IMG/VR virus record: IMGVR_UViG_3300028393_000189
Coordinates: 1-35,473 of that record
Reading direction: 5' to 3' (one strand)
Length of the DNA: 35,473 nt
Source of the DNA: a virus
In this document: positions 12,937-23,500 of the stretch, piece after piece
Numbering within the stretch: position 1 is the first letter of the stretch
How the letters are laid out: the number at the start of each line of letters is the position of its first letter
Notes under the pieces: generated by a model
Told to the model about the DNA's origin: nothing
The model's database searches: none
The model's input: the letters and a program-made list of their open reading frames with translations, nothing else
Made by a program: the position numbers and the translations under genes

Positions 12937-14357
12937 ACAAGTTTTGTGAATGATGCAACCGCACCAGCAAGCAAAGTTGCTCCAGATGCCACCGAAGTGT
13001 TTTGTTGAGAAAACTGGATCTTGACCGTTGGGGCAGTTGATCCCGTGACCACATAATACATTGCCGAAGACGGGTTGTTAGTGGCAGACCCTGCTTTTTG
13101 CATGAAGTAATAATTTGTTCCAGAAAGGTTGCCAAATCCGTTGTCGGTTCGTGTTCCTGTGGACAAACTCCATCCAGACATGGACGGGTTTGCTAGTGCA
13201 GCAGTAGAAGAAAGAATGACTTGAAACGAACAGGAACCAGCAATGGTCATGCGTCCCGTAAACTCAAACCGATAGGTTGTGTTTGCTTCTAATGAAAACC
13301 CTGTCAAACCCGTGACATCTGCGAGTGTTGTGTTGGATGAAACGGAATCAGATGAAGATTTTTTTGCAATCACCGCATATCGAGCATCTGCAAGATCCCT
13401 TGTGAGGATAGAAGTCCCGCTTGATGCGGTTTGGTTCGGCGCAATTATGTTTGTTGCGGTAAGCGTTGATGCAGGATTTGAAAAAGGAAGTCGTGCTGAA
13501 TTGAGTGTTCCAGAACTAATATCGGATGCCGAAATAACAGGGTGTGTATGATCTAATCGTGAAGCGTACCGAAATGTTCCAGCACTTAAAATTGAAGTGG
13601 GTGTAATTACCGTGTTCCCATGAGTAAATGTTATGGAACGAGTATAGGTATTCCCATCGGTGTTGCTGACTCCCGTTATGGTAAAGTTTGTAGGATACCC
13701 ACTTGAGTTGGAAGTTGTGTATTCTGGGTAATCACCCCCACCACCCGTAGCAACTATATGCCAAAGGTTGTCTGTTGTTGAATAATATACTTTTAAATGT
13801 GAATTAGAACTATCGTTGGGTATATAAACCGCAGTAGTCGTGCCGTATGTTCCACTTTGTAAAAACCAATATCCCGCCGTGATTTGTGGAACATCAAGGT
13901 CAGTAGCATTGTTGACGATGTTGATCCATGCAGGAGGAACAAAAGTTGCTACATCTAAAACAACTGAACCTGTGTTGCCATTAACGGAAGTTACGGGAAA
14001 AGTGATGCTTTCTGTTGTTGCTAGTGTTCCAGAGGCAGGAGGAAGTGCGTAAGTCTTCTGCGTTCCACCAGAAGGGGTGTAGGAAATCTGACCAGCAGTA
14101 AATGAGGTGGATGTATCTGTGACTTGGAAACCAATTCCATTGCCATTTAAGGAAAAAGAACTATCTGATCCTGCTGAATTTCCAATTCCATTTGCTGATA
14201 TTGTTGTAGTTGCATCTGGATTCCCATCGGGATTATTAAGGGCAACACTAACAAAGCGCGGAGAATCTGTCTTATTAAGGTCTTGGTCAAACGGGTTCCC
14301 TCCACCTCCCCCAACCAGATCAAAATTCCCTGTCAGTGGATTGAATTGGTAGCCCAT
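12933..14357 (-). CDS. Tail appendage/adhesin protein (474 aa)
   Basis: A beta-rich, Ser/Thr/Asn-rich protein that starts MGYQFNPLTGNFDLVGGGGG, a start shared by many phage appendage proteins. Later it has VTSVNGNTGSVVLDV, a HPVISASDISSGTLNSARLP shaft-like repeat and a C-terminal beta-sandwich-like region (TYRFEFTGRMTIAGSCSFQV, VTGSTAPTVKIQFSQQNTSV) typical of fibre tips. Probably a receptor-binding or decoration appendage. The gene is AT-richer than the virion core, consistent with exchange of host-range genes. It is the last structural gene before lysis. Confidence 0.75.
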   Translation of the reverse strand: MGYQFNPLTGNFDLVGGGGGNPFDQDLNKTDSPRFVSVALNNPDGNPDATTTISANGIGNSAGSDSSFSLNGNGIGFQVTDTSTSFTAGQISYTPSGGTQKTYALPPASGTLATTESITFPVTSVNGNTGSVVLDVATFVPPAWINIVNNATDLDVPQITAGYWFLQSGTYGTTTAVYIPNDSSNSHLKVYYSTTDNLWHIVATGGGGDYPEYTTSNSSGYPTNFTITGVSNTDGNTYTRSITFTHGNTVITPTSILSAGTFRYASRLDHTHPVISASDISSGTLNSARLPFSNPASTLTATNIIAPNQTASSGTSILTRDLADARYAVIAKKSSSDSVSSNTTLADVTGLTGFSLEANTTYRFEFTGRMTIAGSCSFQVILSSTAALANPSMSGWSLSTGTRTDNGFGNLSGTNYYFMQKAGSATNNPSSAMYYVVTGSTAPTVKIQFSQQNTSVASGATLLAGAVASFTKLV

Positions 14358-14359
14358 AA

Positions 14360-14749
14360 CTAGGACTTGGTTACAGAAGTGACATTTCCAGATCCATCAT
14401 AGGTCAAAGCAAGTGTGGCTACCGTTGAGCCAGAGGCACCTCCCGTCTTGTAGACAACTCCCGTTAGGTTGGAACCCGTGTAGGATAGGGAAACGTAGTC
14501 GTATGGGGCAATGTTGAGTCCGGCAACCTTGATGGTCAGTGGTGCCTGCAGGTCTGCCTCGATGGAATGCAGGAGACCATTGGTCGTGTTGGGGTCTGAG
14601 TAGGGAGGCAGATCCACAAGCAGTCGACCCGTGGATGAATCGCAGAGCAGGGGCATGCTGTTGCCCGTCTGCTCCACCGCGGGAAGGGCAGACCCACTAG
14701 TCCACCGCAGAGCAGGTCTCTGCAAGTGAGGATTTAGGAAATCACTCAT
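14360..14749 (-). CDS. Small tail-associated structural protein (129 aa)
   Basis: It reads MSDFLNPHLQRPALRWTSGS and ends in a repeated strand pattern (YDYVSLSYTGSNLTGVVYKT, STVATLALTYDGSGNVTSVT). The C-terminal pattern (YVSLSYTGSNLTGVVYKTGG, then TLALTYDGSGNVTSV) appears in proteins next to tail fibres in many phages; I infer a virion role. It overlaps the preceding 60-aa gene by 8 bases and ends 2 bases before the next start. No enzyme motif. Confidence 0.65.
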   Translation of the reverse strand: MSDFLNPHLQRPALRWTSGSALPAVEQTGNSMPLLCDSSTGRLLVDLPPYSDPNTTNGLLHSIEADLQAPLTIKVAGLNIAPYDYVSLSYTGSNLTGVVYKTGGASGSTVATLALTYDGSGNVTSVTKS

Positions 14750-14924
14750 TACGCAGGAACTTGTCTACCGCAGTCCAAGCATCCTTCACGACACCCTCAA
14801 CCTTTTTGGCAATGGTCTTTTCCAGTGCCTGCGCTCGCTCAAAGTGCACGTTGGAGTGGTGCGTATCGAGTGTCAGCGAGTGATCGTTGTGATCACGGGT
14901 TGAGAGTGTCGGCTCAGTGTGCAT
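14742..14924 (-). CDS. Small helical protein (60 aa)
   Basis: The reading is His/Thr-rich at the start ([20 protein letters not shown]) and ends in a helix (ALEKTIAKKVEGVVKDAWTA). It fits as a small structural or assembly protein among fibre genes. It starts in a TGATG overlap with the upstream gene and overlaps the next by 8 bases. The function is unknown. Confidence 0.6.
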   Translation of the reverse strand: MHTEPTLSTRDHNDHSLTLDTHHSNVHFERAQALEKTIAKKVEGVVKDAWTAVDKFLRNE

Positions 14925-15358
14925 CAGTCATTACCGATCACCGAGGTTGGATAAGCCGTTGAAGTAATTGCACCAATGGTGGTCTGGTTTGCGTAACTTT
15001 CCTGCGCCGTGTTGCGTGATGGCAGGATGCCTTCACTAAATGCCAAAGGGCCATCGATAGGGGTGCCAGTGTCCACCCACTGCGTTTGAAGCGGGGACGA
15101 GATACGAACCACAAAAGTTCCGGTGATCGTGGTCGATGAAACGGTCTGGGAGGCAGAGACGGTGTAGGTTCCTGCGCCACCAGTGCCTGTGCCGTATGCT
15201 GTGATGGTTGTTCCGGTGGTGACTCCGCTACCGGAGAGCACCGATCCGACAAACAGGGAGCCGGATGTGACCGATGCAATGGTCAGCGTGGTGGTGGTGA
15301 TGGATCCGGTGCCAGTAAAGGAACCGGAGACGGATTCAGCTTGTGGGGAAACACTCAT
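14924..15358 (-). CDS. Beta-repeat tail protein (144 aa)
   Basis: The core is a Gly/Thr/Ser repeat domain common in phage tail proteins: [40 protein letters not shown], then [20 protein letters not shown]. The C-terminal third ([20 protein letters not shown] and following) is unlike it. The domain is thought to be a surface or trimerisation module; here it likely decorates the tail or helps the fibre. Its start is preceded by CCAATTACC and no Shine-Dalgarno. It follows the putative fibre chaperone by 12 bases. Confidence 0.7.
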   Translation of the reverse strand: MSVSPQAESVSGSFTGTGSITTTTLTIASVTSGSLFVGSVLSGSGVTTGTTITAYGTGTGGAGTYTVSASQTVSSTTITGTFVVRISSPLQTQWVDTGTPIDGPLAFSEGILPSRNTAQESYANQTTIGAITSTAYPTSVIGND

Positions 15359-15370
15359 GGTAATTGGGGG

Positions 15371-15781
15371 TTAGGGGTTCAGAATATCGGGCCAGACTTC
15401 TTTGAGTTCGGGCAGGGTGTCGGGTAAGGGGGTCTTCGTGACATCCCGCAGTTCCTGCTTTTTGACTGCGATCTCTGCGGCTTTAACCGTGTCTTCGGTT
15501 TCCAATGCCCTCATGTATTGGACATCGAGTGACTCCAGCAGGGGCTTGCGAGCCTCGCGGAACTTGTCGAGGTGGATTGCCTTTGCTTTATTTATATTTA
15601 CTTCTGCCCCATTTTTGGGGTGAAACTCATATGCATTGAAATAAGCGTCATCAATATTTAGCAAATCAACAATCTTGTATGGAAATCCTGCTGGCACATC
15701 TTTAATACCATCAGTTACATTCCCCGTTGGAATAATCACTGCAACTTGCCCGTTGGTTTGTGGGTAGGTGATAAATGGCAT
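15371..15781 (-). CDS. Possible tail fibre assembly chaperone (136 aa)
   Basis: It begins MPFITYPQTNGQVAVIIPTG, a start like phage fibre chaperones and tail-fibre accessory proteins, and continues with a helical C-terminal region (KAIHLDKFREARKPLLESLD, MRALETEDTVKAAEIAVKK) ending in a LPELKEVWPDIL motif. This KFREARKPLLE...AEIAVKKQELRD pattern matches proteins encoded directly after fibre genes. I chose the ATG at 15781, 4 bases after the fibre stop. The role in fibre folding is inferred from position and pattern. Confidence 0.65.
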   Translation of the reverse strand: MPFITYPQTNGQVAVIIPTGNVTDGIKDVPAGFPYKIVDLLNIDDAYFNAYEFHPKNGAEVNINKAKAIHLDKFREARKPLLESLDVQYMRALETEDTVKAAEIAVKKQELRDVTKTPLPDTLPELKEVWPDILNP

Positions 15782-15785
15782 AAGA

Positions 15786-17444
15786 TTAGTTTCCAAAAAT
15801 CTGTATTGCAACTATAGTTGGATCTGCATTTATAGGATTTGCACCACCACCATCTATCATAACTTCAATTCTAACATTTGTAGTTGATGGAGATGTTGTT
15901 CTGTGGTAATTCACCGAAGTTTGACAAAAATTTCCACTTCTGCTTGTTACGGTTCCAGCACCAGATAAAGCATAATTGGTATCAGCAAGTGCTGTTGTAA
16001 AATTTACGGTGTAGTCTCCAGTTCCGTGTTTTGTTACTGATGAAACATTATATTGAGACCGAATAGAACTTACTTGAAAAGTAATTGCAACAGATGAAAG
16101 AACGGTTGTGGCAATAGTTGTTATAGTAAATGTGGTAGTTGTTAAAACCGTGATTTGATATGTACCAGCAGCTACCCCGCTAAGAGCATAAACATACTGA
16201 CCTGTAATCAAACCATGTGCTGACGTTGTGGTAATGGTTGCCGATGTGCTGCCTGCTGTTCTAGAAACTGTTGATGCTCCTCCAGCAAATGTTCCAGCAG
16301 TGGTTCCGTCAAAACTCACCCATGCTTTTGCTGTGGTTGGACAATTCGTGATTGGGTTAGTTTGTGCGTTGATTGTGCCGTCCGCGGCAATAGATAGTCT
16401 CTGCGCATTTGCAGTATTATCTGTAAAATAAAGACCTCCAAGGCCCGCAGATCCCCATGCGTTAATGCTCCAACTCCTTCCGCTAGTATTGTTATTAACT
16501 AAAGCTAGTGAAGCAAGATTGCCACCACCCAGATTTTGAATATATGCTGTAGTGTCACCGTTATTTGTTACATTTAAATTCCCTGCGTTTACATGAAGTT
16601 TTGCTGCAGGAGCACTCGTCCCAATTCCTACATTGCCATTGTTGTCGATTCGTACCTTTTCTGAACCACTGGTGGCTAACAATAAAGCATTTGATCCATA
16701 CGAAGACACAACAGCATTGTTGCTGGTTCCAGAACCAAGCCACGATGCTTCATTGGACAAAATTGCAATGTTGGTATTTTGGTTTGAAACAAGAATAGCA
16801 GAATTAGTGTTGCTAGGGCCGTTCACATGCAGTTTTACAACAGGAGAACTTGTGCCGATTCCTACATTCCCACTTGTGGTCAAGTTTCCATTTGCGTCCC
16901 AAGCAGGCCCACCCGTGGAAAGTTTTGCTGTTGTAATTGCACCGTTTGCAATTTTTGTTGTTGTAATTGCACCGTCAGCAATTCCGCTTGAAGATTGTGG
17001 AATCCATGATGGTGTTCCTCCAGCAACTCCCACACCTAACACATAGGGAGCAGAACCCGTTGTTGCCGAAGTATCGGGAAGGGTATTCCGGCTTAACTGC
17101 TGGGTCTCCATTGTTAATTTGTCCAGTGCCGTTTCAATACTGTTTGCAGGCAACCGATCTCCGGTCGTAAACGAGGTAAGTTGGGTATAGGGAACCGTGC
17201 GGTTGATAAGAACCGTGTTGGTTGATGGGATCGCCGCAGTTGTTGTAACTGATCCTGTAGAACCGCCACCACCGGACACCGTGTAATTTGTGGTGATTGT
17301 TAAAAGAGTTGAGGTGCCGGAAGCATCCACCGAATAGACCTTTAGGTCAGAGGCATCGTAGAAATTAAACGGCACCGTGTACGCGGTGCTGGTTGAGCCA
17401 TTGCCCGCGTATGAAATGGTGGATGTAGAGGACGATACGGACAT
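15786..17444 (-). CDS. Tail fibre with T7 gp17-like N-terminus
   Basis: A 552-aa fibre. Residues about 1-120 resemble the T7 fibre tail-attachment domain: ISYAGNGSTSTAYTVPFNFY, DLKVYSVDASGTSTLLTITT, VLINRTVPYTQLTSFTTGDR and LPANSIETALDKLTMETQQL. After that come a DGAITTTKIANGAITTAKL shaft repeat, two GNVGIGTS-P-KLHVN modules (about residues 193 and 271) and a beta-rich C-terminus. Only the N-terminus is likely to be fixed in the tail; the rest binds host. Start at 17444 is preceded by a dyad site 18 bases upstream and no Shine-Dalgarno. GC is low through the middle (37 of 100 bases at 16501-16600). Confidence 0.9.
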   Translation of the reverse strand: MSVSSSTSTISYAGNGSTSTAYTVPFNFYDASDLKVYSVDASGTSTLLTITTNYTVSGGGGSTGSVTTTAAIPSTNTVLINRTVPYTQLTSFTTGDRLPANSIETALDKLTMETQQLSRNTLPDTSATTGSAPYVLGVGVAGGTPSWIPQSSSGIADGAITTTKIANGAITTAKLSTGGPAWDANGNLTTSGNVGIGTSSPVVKLHVNGPSNTNSAILVSNQNTNIAILSNEASWLGSGTSNNAVVSSYGSNALLLATSGSEKVRIDNNGNVGIGTSAPAAKLHVNAGNLNVTNNGDTTAYIQNLGGGNLASLALVNNNTSGRSWSINAWGSAGLGGLYFTDNTANAQRLSIAADGTINAQTNPITNCPTTAKAWVSFDGTTAGTFAGGASTVSRTAGSTSATITTTSAHGLITGQYVYALSGVAAGTYQITVLTTTTFTITTIATTVLSSVAITFQVSSIRSQYNVSSVTKHGTGDYTVNFTTALADTNYALSGAGTVTSRSGNFCQTSVNYHRTTSPSTTNVRIEVMIDGGGANPINADPTIVAIQIFGN

Positions 17445-17455
17445 CGGTAAAGGTT

Positions 17456-17509
17456 TTAGCGTGGTGTCAATACACCCACAATCTGTTTTCTGGTCATCTT
17501 GGGGGGCAT
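17456..17509 (-). CDS. Possible leader peptide (17 aa) before fibre gene
   Basis: An ATG directly after the giant gene's stop (TAAATG) opens MPPKMTRKQIVGVLTPR and stops 11 bases before the fibre ATG. The second half is encoded by the dyad element, so it may be a coincidence of that DNA. Two other mini-readings (8383-8469, 32332-32376) share this arrangement. Confidence 0.3.
   Translation of the reverse strand: MPPKMTRKQIVGVLTPR
17463..17488 (-). promoter_or_regulatory. Extended dyad site C before the fibre gene
   Basis: In gene sense AAACAGATTGTGG then GGTGT-ATTG-ACACC (dyad 17463-17476, exact). It ends 18 bases before the fibre ATG; the spacer ACGCTAAAACCTTTACCG has no Shine-Dalgarno. It lies between the giant virion protein and the fibre gene and so may drive or tune host-range gene expression. 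Confidence 0.72.
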
Positions 17510-20500
17510 TTACTCGGTGGAAGATTCGGGTTCTGCTGCAGGAACCCCATGCAGTCCATGGAATCGTCGTAATATCTCTTTCCTGCGCTCAACCGCTGCC
17601 TTGTAGCGTTGCTGGTCATCCTCATTGAGAGATTTGTAGAACTCCTTATCGTGTTTTGCGCTGCCTGTGAATGGATGGTTCACACTGGATCGGAACCCTG
17701 TGGCTACATCGTGTTTTTTCATGCCTCCTTTGACGAGTTTGTCGATTTCGTGCTGGGCTTTTTCAGCATCACCATCCTCTAGTGCATAGCGCAGTTGCTG
17801 GTATTTGGATACAGGGTAACTACCCTTTTGAACATCCTCTGGATAGTTTGCTTTTACCCAATCATGGGCCATTGGGTACACTTTGGTGATTGGAGAGTAT
17901 CGATGGATCTGAACACCACCGGATGCCAAAACCTGCTCCCACCATGAAAGGTCATGGGCGCGACCAGTTGCCGTCCATTCACTGATTAGTGGTTGAAATG
18001 CCATGGGAACAACACTTGCCATAATGTCGGCAATAGCATCTCCAACACTGGTGCGCTCCCCTCGGTAGTTTACACCAAAAATTCCTTCCTGCACAAACTT
18101 ACCAAACATTGGGGATATGCGTCCTCCAATGAATGCGGTGGGTTGCTTGACCAGTTTATACATGTCTTCGGGCACTGATCGAAGTCCGTAATACTTATTT
18201 CCAACTCGGATCTCAAAAGGGTGATCCAGTTCAACGTCATCGTTGAGTAGTGCTTTAAAGATACTGGCACCCACAAACTGAACAATTGCTAGGAAACCAA
18301 GTGCTTGTAATTGTTCTGCGCCGACTTTTCCACCCATAGCACCTTTGATTGCTTGACCAACAAAACGGGATCGAGCCTCCAAGAAATCCGGTGCCAGTAA
18401 GATTAACTGCAATGCATGTCGTATTGTTGGGTTATGACCCATGTCGGTATAGTTCAAGTGACCGTATGCTGCATTGGCCTGCCTCGCGGTGAGGTTTTTA
18501 ACCTGCCACTCACTGACTTTGCCAGATGCCAATTCTGCCTTGTACCGATCCTTGTTACGCTCAAGCATATGGACATAGGTCTGAAACTTGAGTGCAGGGA
18601 TGTATTGCGAAAACAGGTAGTGTTGGTAGGCATCCACGGCATCTGCTGCCTTGGTGCTCATGCCCCATCCTATTTTTCTGAGTCCTAGCGTGATGAGGTT
18701 GGAACTATTGTCGCCAACACCCTCCATGAATAGGGACTGACTGAGACGATCATGCGCCAGCATGAGACCGTGTTCCGCGGCATCCCTTTGCGCCGGATCG
18801 CGCATATCAATTTGTTTAAGTCCAAAGAACGGGTTAATCCTGTGACCGATTGCATGAATCCCTTCTTGCACTTGGTGGAAAGGGGACAGGGAAAGCATTG
18901 TTCCCTTGAAATAACTTTGCAGCTTGATAGCCCCACCAATGGTGGACTTGGTCAAGTTTAGGAACGGGTTCTCACCGCGGGCATTGATCCACTTGGAAAT
19001 TGCTGACGAGGAAAGTGCGTTGTTGAGATGGGATGCAACCTCTGGGTGGACGGCAAGGTCTCCAAGGGTGAGCACCATATTCCCGTCAGCATTCTTTCCG
19101 GCAAACTTCCAATCGTGGAGTGCTGGTTGGTCAAGCGTCTTGTAGTCTGAAGTGCCTTCATCGGATGCATCGGGGTAGACAAGATGCGTCGTGCCTTTAT
19201 CGGTCACCGTATCCTTGCCCATTCCCCGCGGAGAAACTATTGGGCGACCATCACTTGCTTTCAATCCGCGGAGTTCCTCAACGAACCTGCGCGAGTTGAT
19301 CGCGTTGTTCATGTCGTTCATGTAAAGACCTAGCAGCTTGGCAATGTCCTTGGTTTCGGGTTCGTACCCGTTTTGTTCTCCCTCGTGGTAGGTATCAAAA
19401 GTGCGTTCCTGCGAAAACTTAAAGAACTCGTCAAGTCTCTTGGGTGTAGAACCCGAAGGTGCTTGAGGTTCTGTCTTGTAGACATGGGGGACGTAGTTAT
19501 CTCTGTATCCCATTTCAATCCCATATGCCTCTGCCCTCTTCTTGAGAACGTCAAATGTCTGTTGGATTTTGCCTGCTAGTTTTTCCTGCTCCGGCGTGAA
19601 CTTCAATGCTGCCTCGTATCCGGCTTTGAGTTTTGGATCGGTGGTAGCATTGGCCCGTAATTTTAGCAGGGACTTATCACCACCTGCCTCAATCCAGTTG
19701 GTGATTCCTTCGCGGGTTTCTTTCTGTGGAGCAACTTTTTCAATGTCATGCTGCGCCCTTTCAATGTCATTGGTGGATCGTTGGGAACGTGCCGACCACT
19801 TGAGTAGGGATTTCTTGAATGGGCTATCCGCAGGGAGATCGCGCATCGTTCCCTTGAGACGTTTAAGTGACTCCGCAGTTTTTTCGCGGAGGGTAGGGGG
19901 TGGTGGAGTGACACCCCTAATGATAGGGGTAATGTTGATTGATCCTGCCTCCGATGCAAACCTAGAACCCTTGTAGGTATCCCACAGTTTCTGAAGCACC
20001 CCAGCAACATGGTTGCCGAGGTCGGAAAGCATCTGCTTGGCAAAGTCTACGAACTCGACACCTTTTTTGTAGATGTCTTCACCGTAGTAATAGATGTCCT
20101 TGAGGATAGTAGGGTCAATGAACCCGCCTTGGGACTTTAGGCGAGACCGGATGTTGGCTGCCTGTACGGTCTTCGATGGGACTCCACCCGCCTGTTTTAC
20201 TTCCTCGCCATGGGCAGCGAGGATGGAATCACGCTGCTCTTCGGTTACTCCGAGGGCGCGGAGTTGGGCTTTGTTTGCTGATCCCAACTCCTCGATAAAT
20301 CTACTAGCTCCTCTGGAAAGTCGTGCTTCACCATCAGAAGGAGATTCTGAAGACCGTCCTCTGTCCACTCCGACTTCCGCGCTGCCAGTTCCACTAGCAG
20401 TTTCGCTTGCTTGTCCCCTAGCTGCCTCAACTGTTCTGGTTCCCACGCTTTCGACATGAGGGTCTCTAAATTGGATGCTGGCTGGCTCATACTTCATGTA

Positions 20501-23500
20501 TACCACAGTGGGCATCTCTTGTCCATCCCAACCCTGCTGTTTCCAAACATCCTTTAGGGCATTGACTTTGGCTTTGCGTTTGGCTGCGGTGTCGCCAAGG
20601 TCTTTATGATTTGGATCAAACGGGTGTTCGGCATAGACCGCAAACCCATGAACTCCGTAACTAGTTGGAAGTATGCCATTGGGTTTGTCTTTTGTTTTAA
20701 CAGAATAGCAATCCAAGTGAGTAGCGCCCTCTTGTAATGCCTTGGTCATCATAGGATGCAGCATTCCTCCTATGCCCGTGTTATTCATGACACCAACCAA
20801 CTCTCGCCCGCCATCTTCACGATCCTTAATAGCAAACCAGACATCATTGTCTGTCAGTTGATAGACTATTATCTTCCCAGCCTTTCTGTCCTCATTCAGT
20901 TTCTTTGGGTCGTACTTGGTTAGGGTCTCTGCTGCATCATTCCGAGAAACGGCATGAACGAACTCTGCTAATCCCTTGCCATTGCCCTTATCATAAACTG
21001 TCCAATTATCTGTTAGGGCATCTCGGAAAAGGCGGGCCTGCCCAACATGTGTTTCGATGGATTGAATGCTATTGATTTCTGCATGCACCTTATCAGTGAG
21101 AACCTGTGCCTTGGTTACTGTGCCCTCTGGTGTGTTTGGATATCGACCACCCCACGCATAGTCTGGTCTGATGTTGTATTTTGTCTGGAAGTAATCGAGG
21201 GATTTTTGTGCCTCTTGCCGTTGCTCCTCGGTCTTTGCAGTTTCTAGTGCTTGCTTTGCCATTTGTATTCCCTCTGCCTTTCTGCGCTCGACCTCTGTGC
21301 GAAGCTGGGCAAGACCATCTGGCAATGCTACATCGAATGGGACGGGGTTTTTGAAATATGAAACCACATAACTTGGTAGAACTGTATCGTACGAGAGATT
21401 GGTAATTCCCCCAAAGTCCTCTGCAGAAAGGTCGTTGCGAAGGTTCCAATTGCCGTTTTCATCCTGTGTAGCAAGCCGATCAATATCCACCTTGAGCAAA
21501 CTGGTGATGCTTCCTACTTCCGATCCGAGCAGGGACGGTTCTGTAGTGTGTCTAATCGTTCGCTCGATATTTGGAACCCCAAGTTCCTGCGCCTGTTTAC
21601 TTTTCAGCACATCGGCAATTGCTGCACGGTCTTCAAACGACGATTTGGAGTATTGATCAACAATGTCGGCATGCGTAAACCCAACAAAAGAAGGAACTTT
21701 CTTGCGGATTAACTCATCCACCTTTGCCTCGTTCTCTTTGGTAATGATCCCCTTTTTAACGGCATCTCGGATATCTCCGACAAGGACGCTGCTCGTGTTG
21801 TTATTAGACTTGTGCGTATCGACTGCCATTGTAAACGGAGCAACGAGTGCAAAGTGTTTCCCGTTTTTATCCGTTTGAATAACTCCATGCTTCTCCAACA
21901 TTGTAAGGATGGTCTGGATTCCCATTCTTTTGGACTTCCAAGCATCCGTTACAACTCCATCCCCCTTATGCTTGAGCAATGAATGGATTGAACCTCCCTC
22001 AAGGGGAACACCGCGGAGCGTTCCACCACCAAGTCGATCTGCCATAATAGGCAAGTATGGCATGCCCTTGTATTCATCTGGGATCGTGCTAGGTATCCCC
22101 AGCTTTTCGGCATAAGCAGTTGCGTTGATCAACTTCTCTACGGGCCTTGCTTGGGCAATTTCTGCAATCTGATCCGAAGCAGATTTTTTCTTTTTGGTAT
22201 TAACTTTTGCAGCAAGATCATCTGCCTTGCCACCAATCGCGCCAGTGTTGCCAAGTGACTTGTAGGCATTCCAAATTTTGGAAAGCACATCCTTAACCTT
22301 GTCTCCAAAATCCGAGATCATGCGCTTTGACCAATCCGCAAATGTCATACCCTTTTCGTAAATCGCTTTCCCGTACTCGGATAGTTTTTCGTAGATAGGG
22401 GTAAAATCCACAAATGCGCTTTCTCCACTTGCACGGTTTTTTAAGAAATCATTGATCTCCTGCTGGGCTTGAGACATTGCATCGGACTGTTCTTGCTTTG
22501 TTGTTTCAGATACAAGTTCATCGGGAAGAGTGTCTTCTGGTTGGACTTCGGGGATTTCTGCTGGTGTTTTTTCGGTATCTGACACCGTCTTTGCATCCTC
22601 GGTAGTAGAATCAGTCCAATCATTTCCTTCACTGGTCTGCTTTGATTCTTTGGAAAGCATGTGATCCTGCATTGCCATCGTGTAGGCATCCTGTGCTGCA
22701 TCTTTGTCGGAGAATGTGACCGTGTGCTCCTTGCCATTTGAATCCATGGTAATGACATGGAAGGTGCCATCAAAATTGTTGACCAGTTTGGGAGCATCTG
22801 GTGCTTGAATCGCATCAACGATCTTTTGGTTGTTGTCCTTTTGTAGCTGCTTGCCAAGTTCGATGTCTTCCTTGGTGCGTTCATTCCAACCGTCCTTAAT
22901 GGCTTGCACCCTTTCGCTTTCGTGGAGTTCTGCGATACGAGTTGCTTCCTCGTGTGAAAATCCTTGTTCCTTGAGTGCCATGGGGTCGGCTGCATTCTTT
23001 GCCGCCTGCTTTTCTACCTCTGGATCAACCTTTCCACCGCGTGATAAAACGTGTCCGGCTGCACCTAAAATACCCAACTCCGCAAACATGTAGGGCATTT
23101 CTTTAAGAATGCCCCAATACTCCTCTGCAAAATCCCGTCCGGCATTGATGTCTTTGTTCCACGCATTTTCCAGTTGTGCGTAGAGGGTTTTGACACCTTC
23201 CGCGGTGGACAGGAAGACCGTAGCACCTGCCATGTGTTTGAGTGCCCCGACAACGGTGGGAGCCACTTTACCAAGCAAAAGGATCCCCTTGGTTCCGATA
23301 GCAGTTGATACTGCTGCAGGAACAGTTGATCTTTCATACGCTTCGCGGGCAGACATGTTGGGGTTGTCCTGCATGCGTTGCAGTGTCTGGTTGGCAATTT
23401 CGTTCATGCCATAGGCAGCAGTACCGATTGCCGGAACAATGAAAGGGGCAACCTGCGGGATCATTCCAGAAATCCCATTGGCGATATGGGAAACAGCACC

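Noticed and set aside
19902-19915. GGTGT-CACT-CCACC in gene sense inside the giant virion gene
   Set aside because: It has the dyad form with one change but a non-AT spacer, lies deep in coding sequence (GVTPPPP) and is far from any start. Kept as a borderline thirteenth site only.
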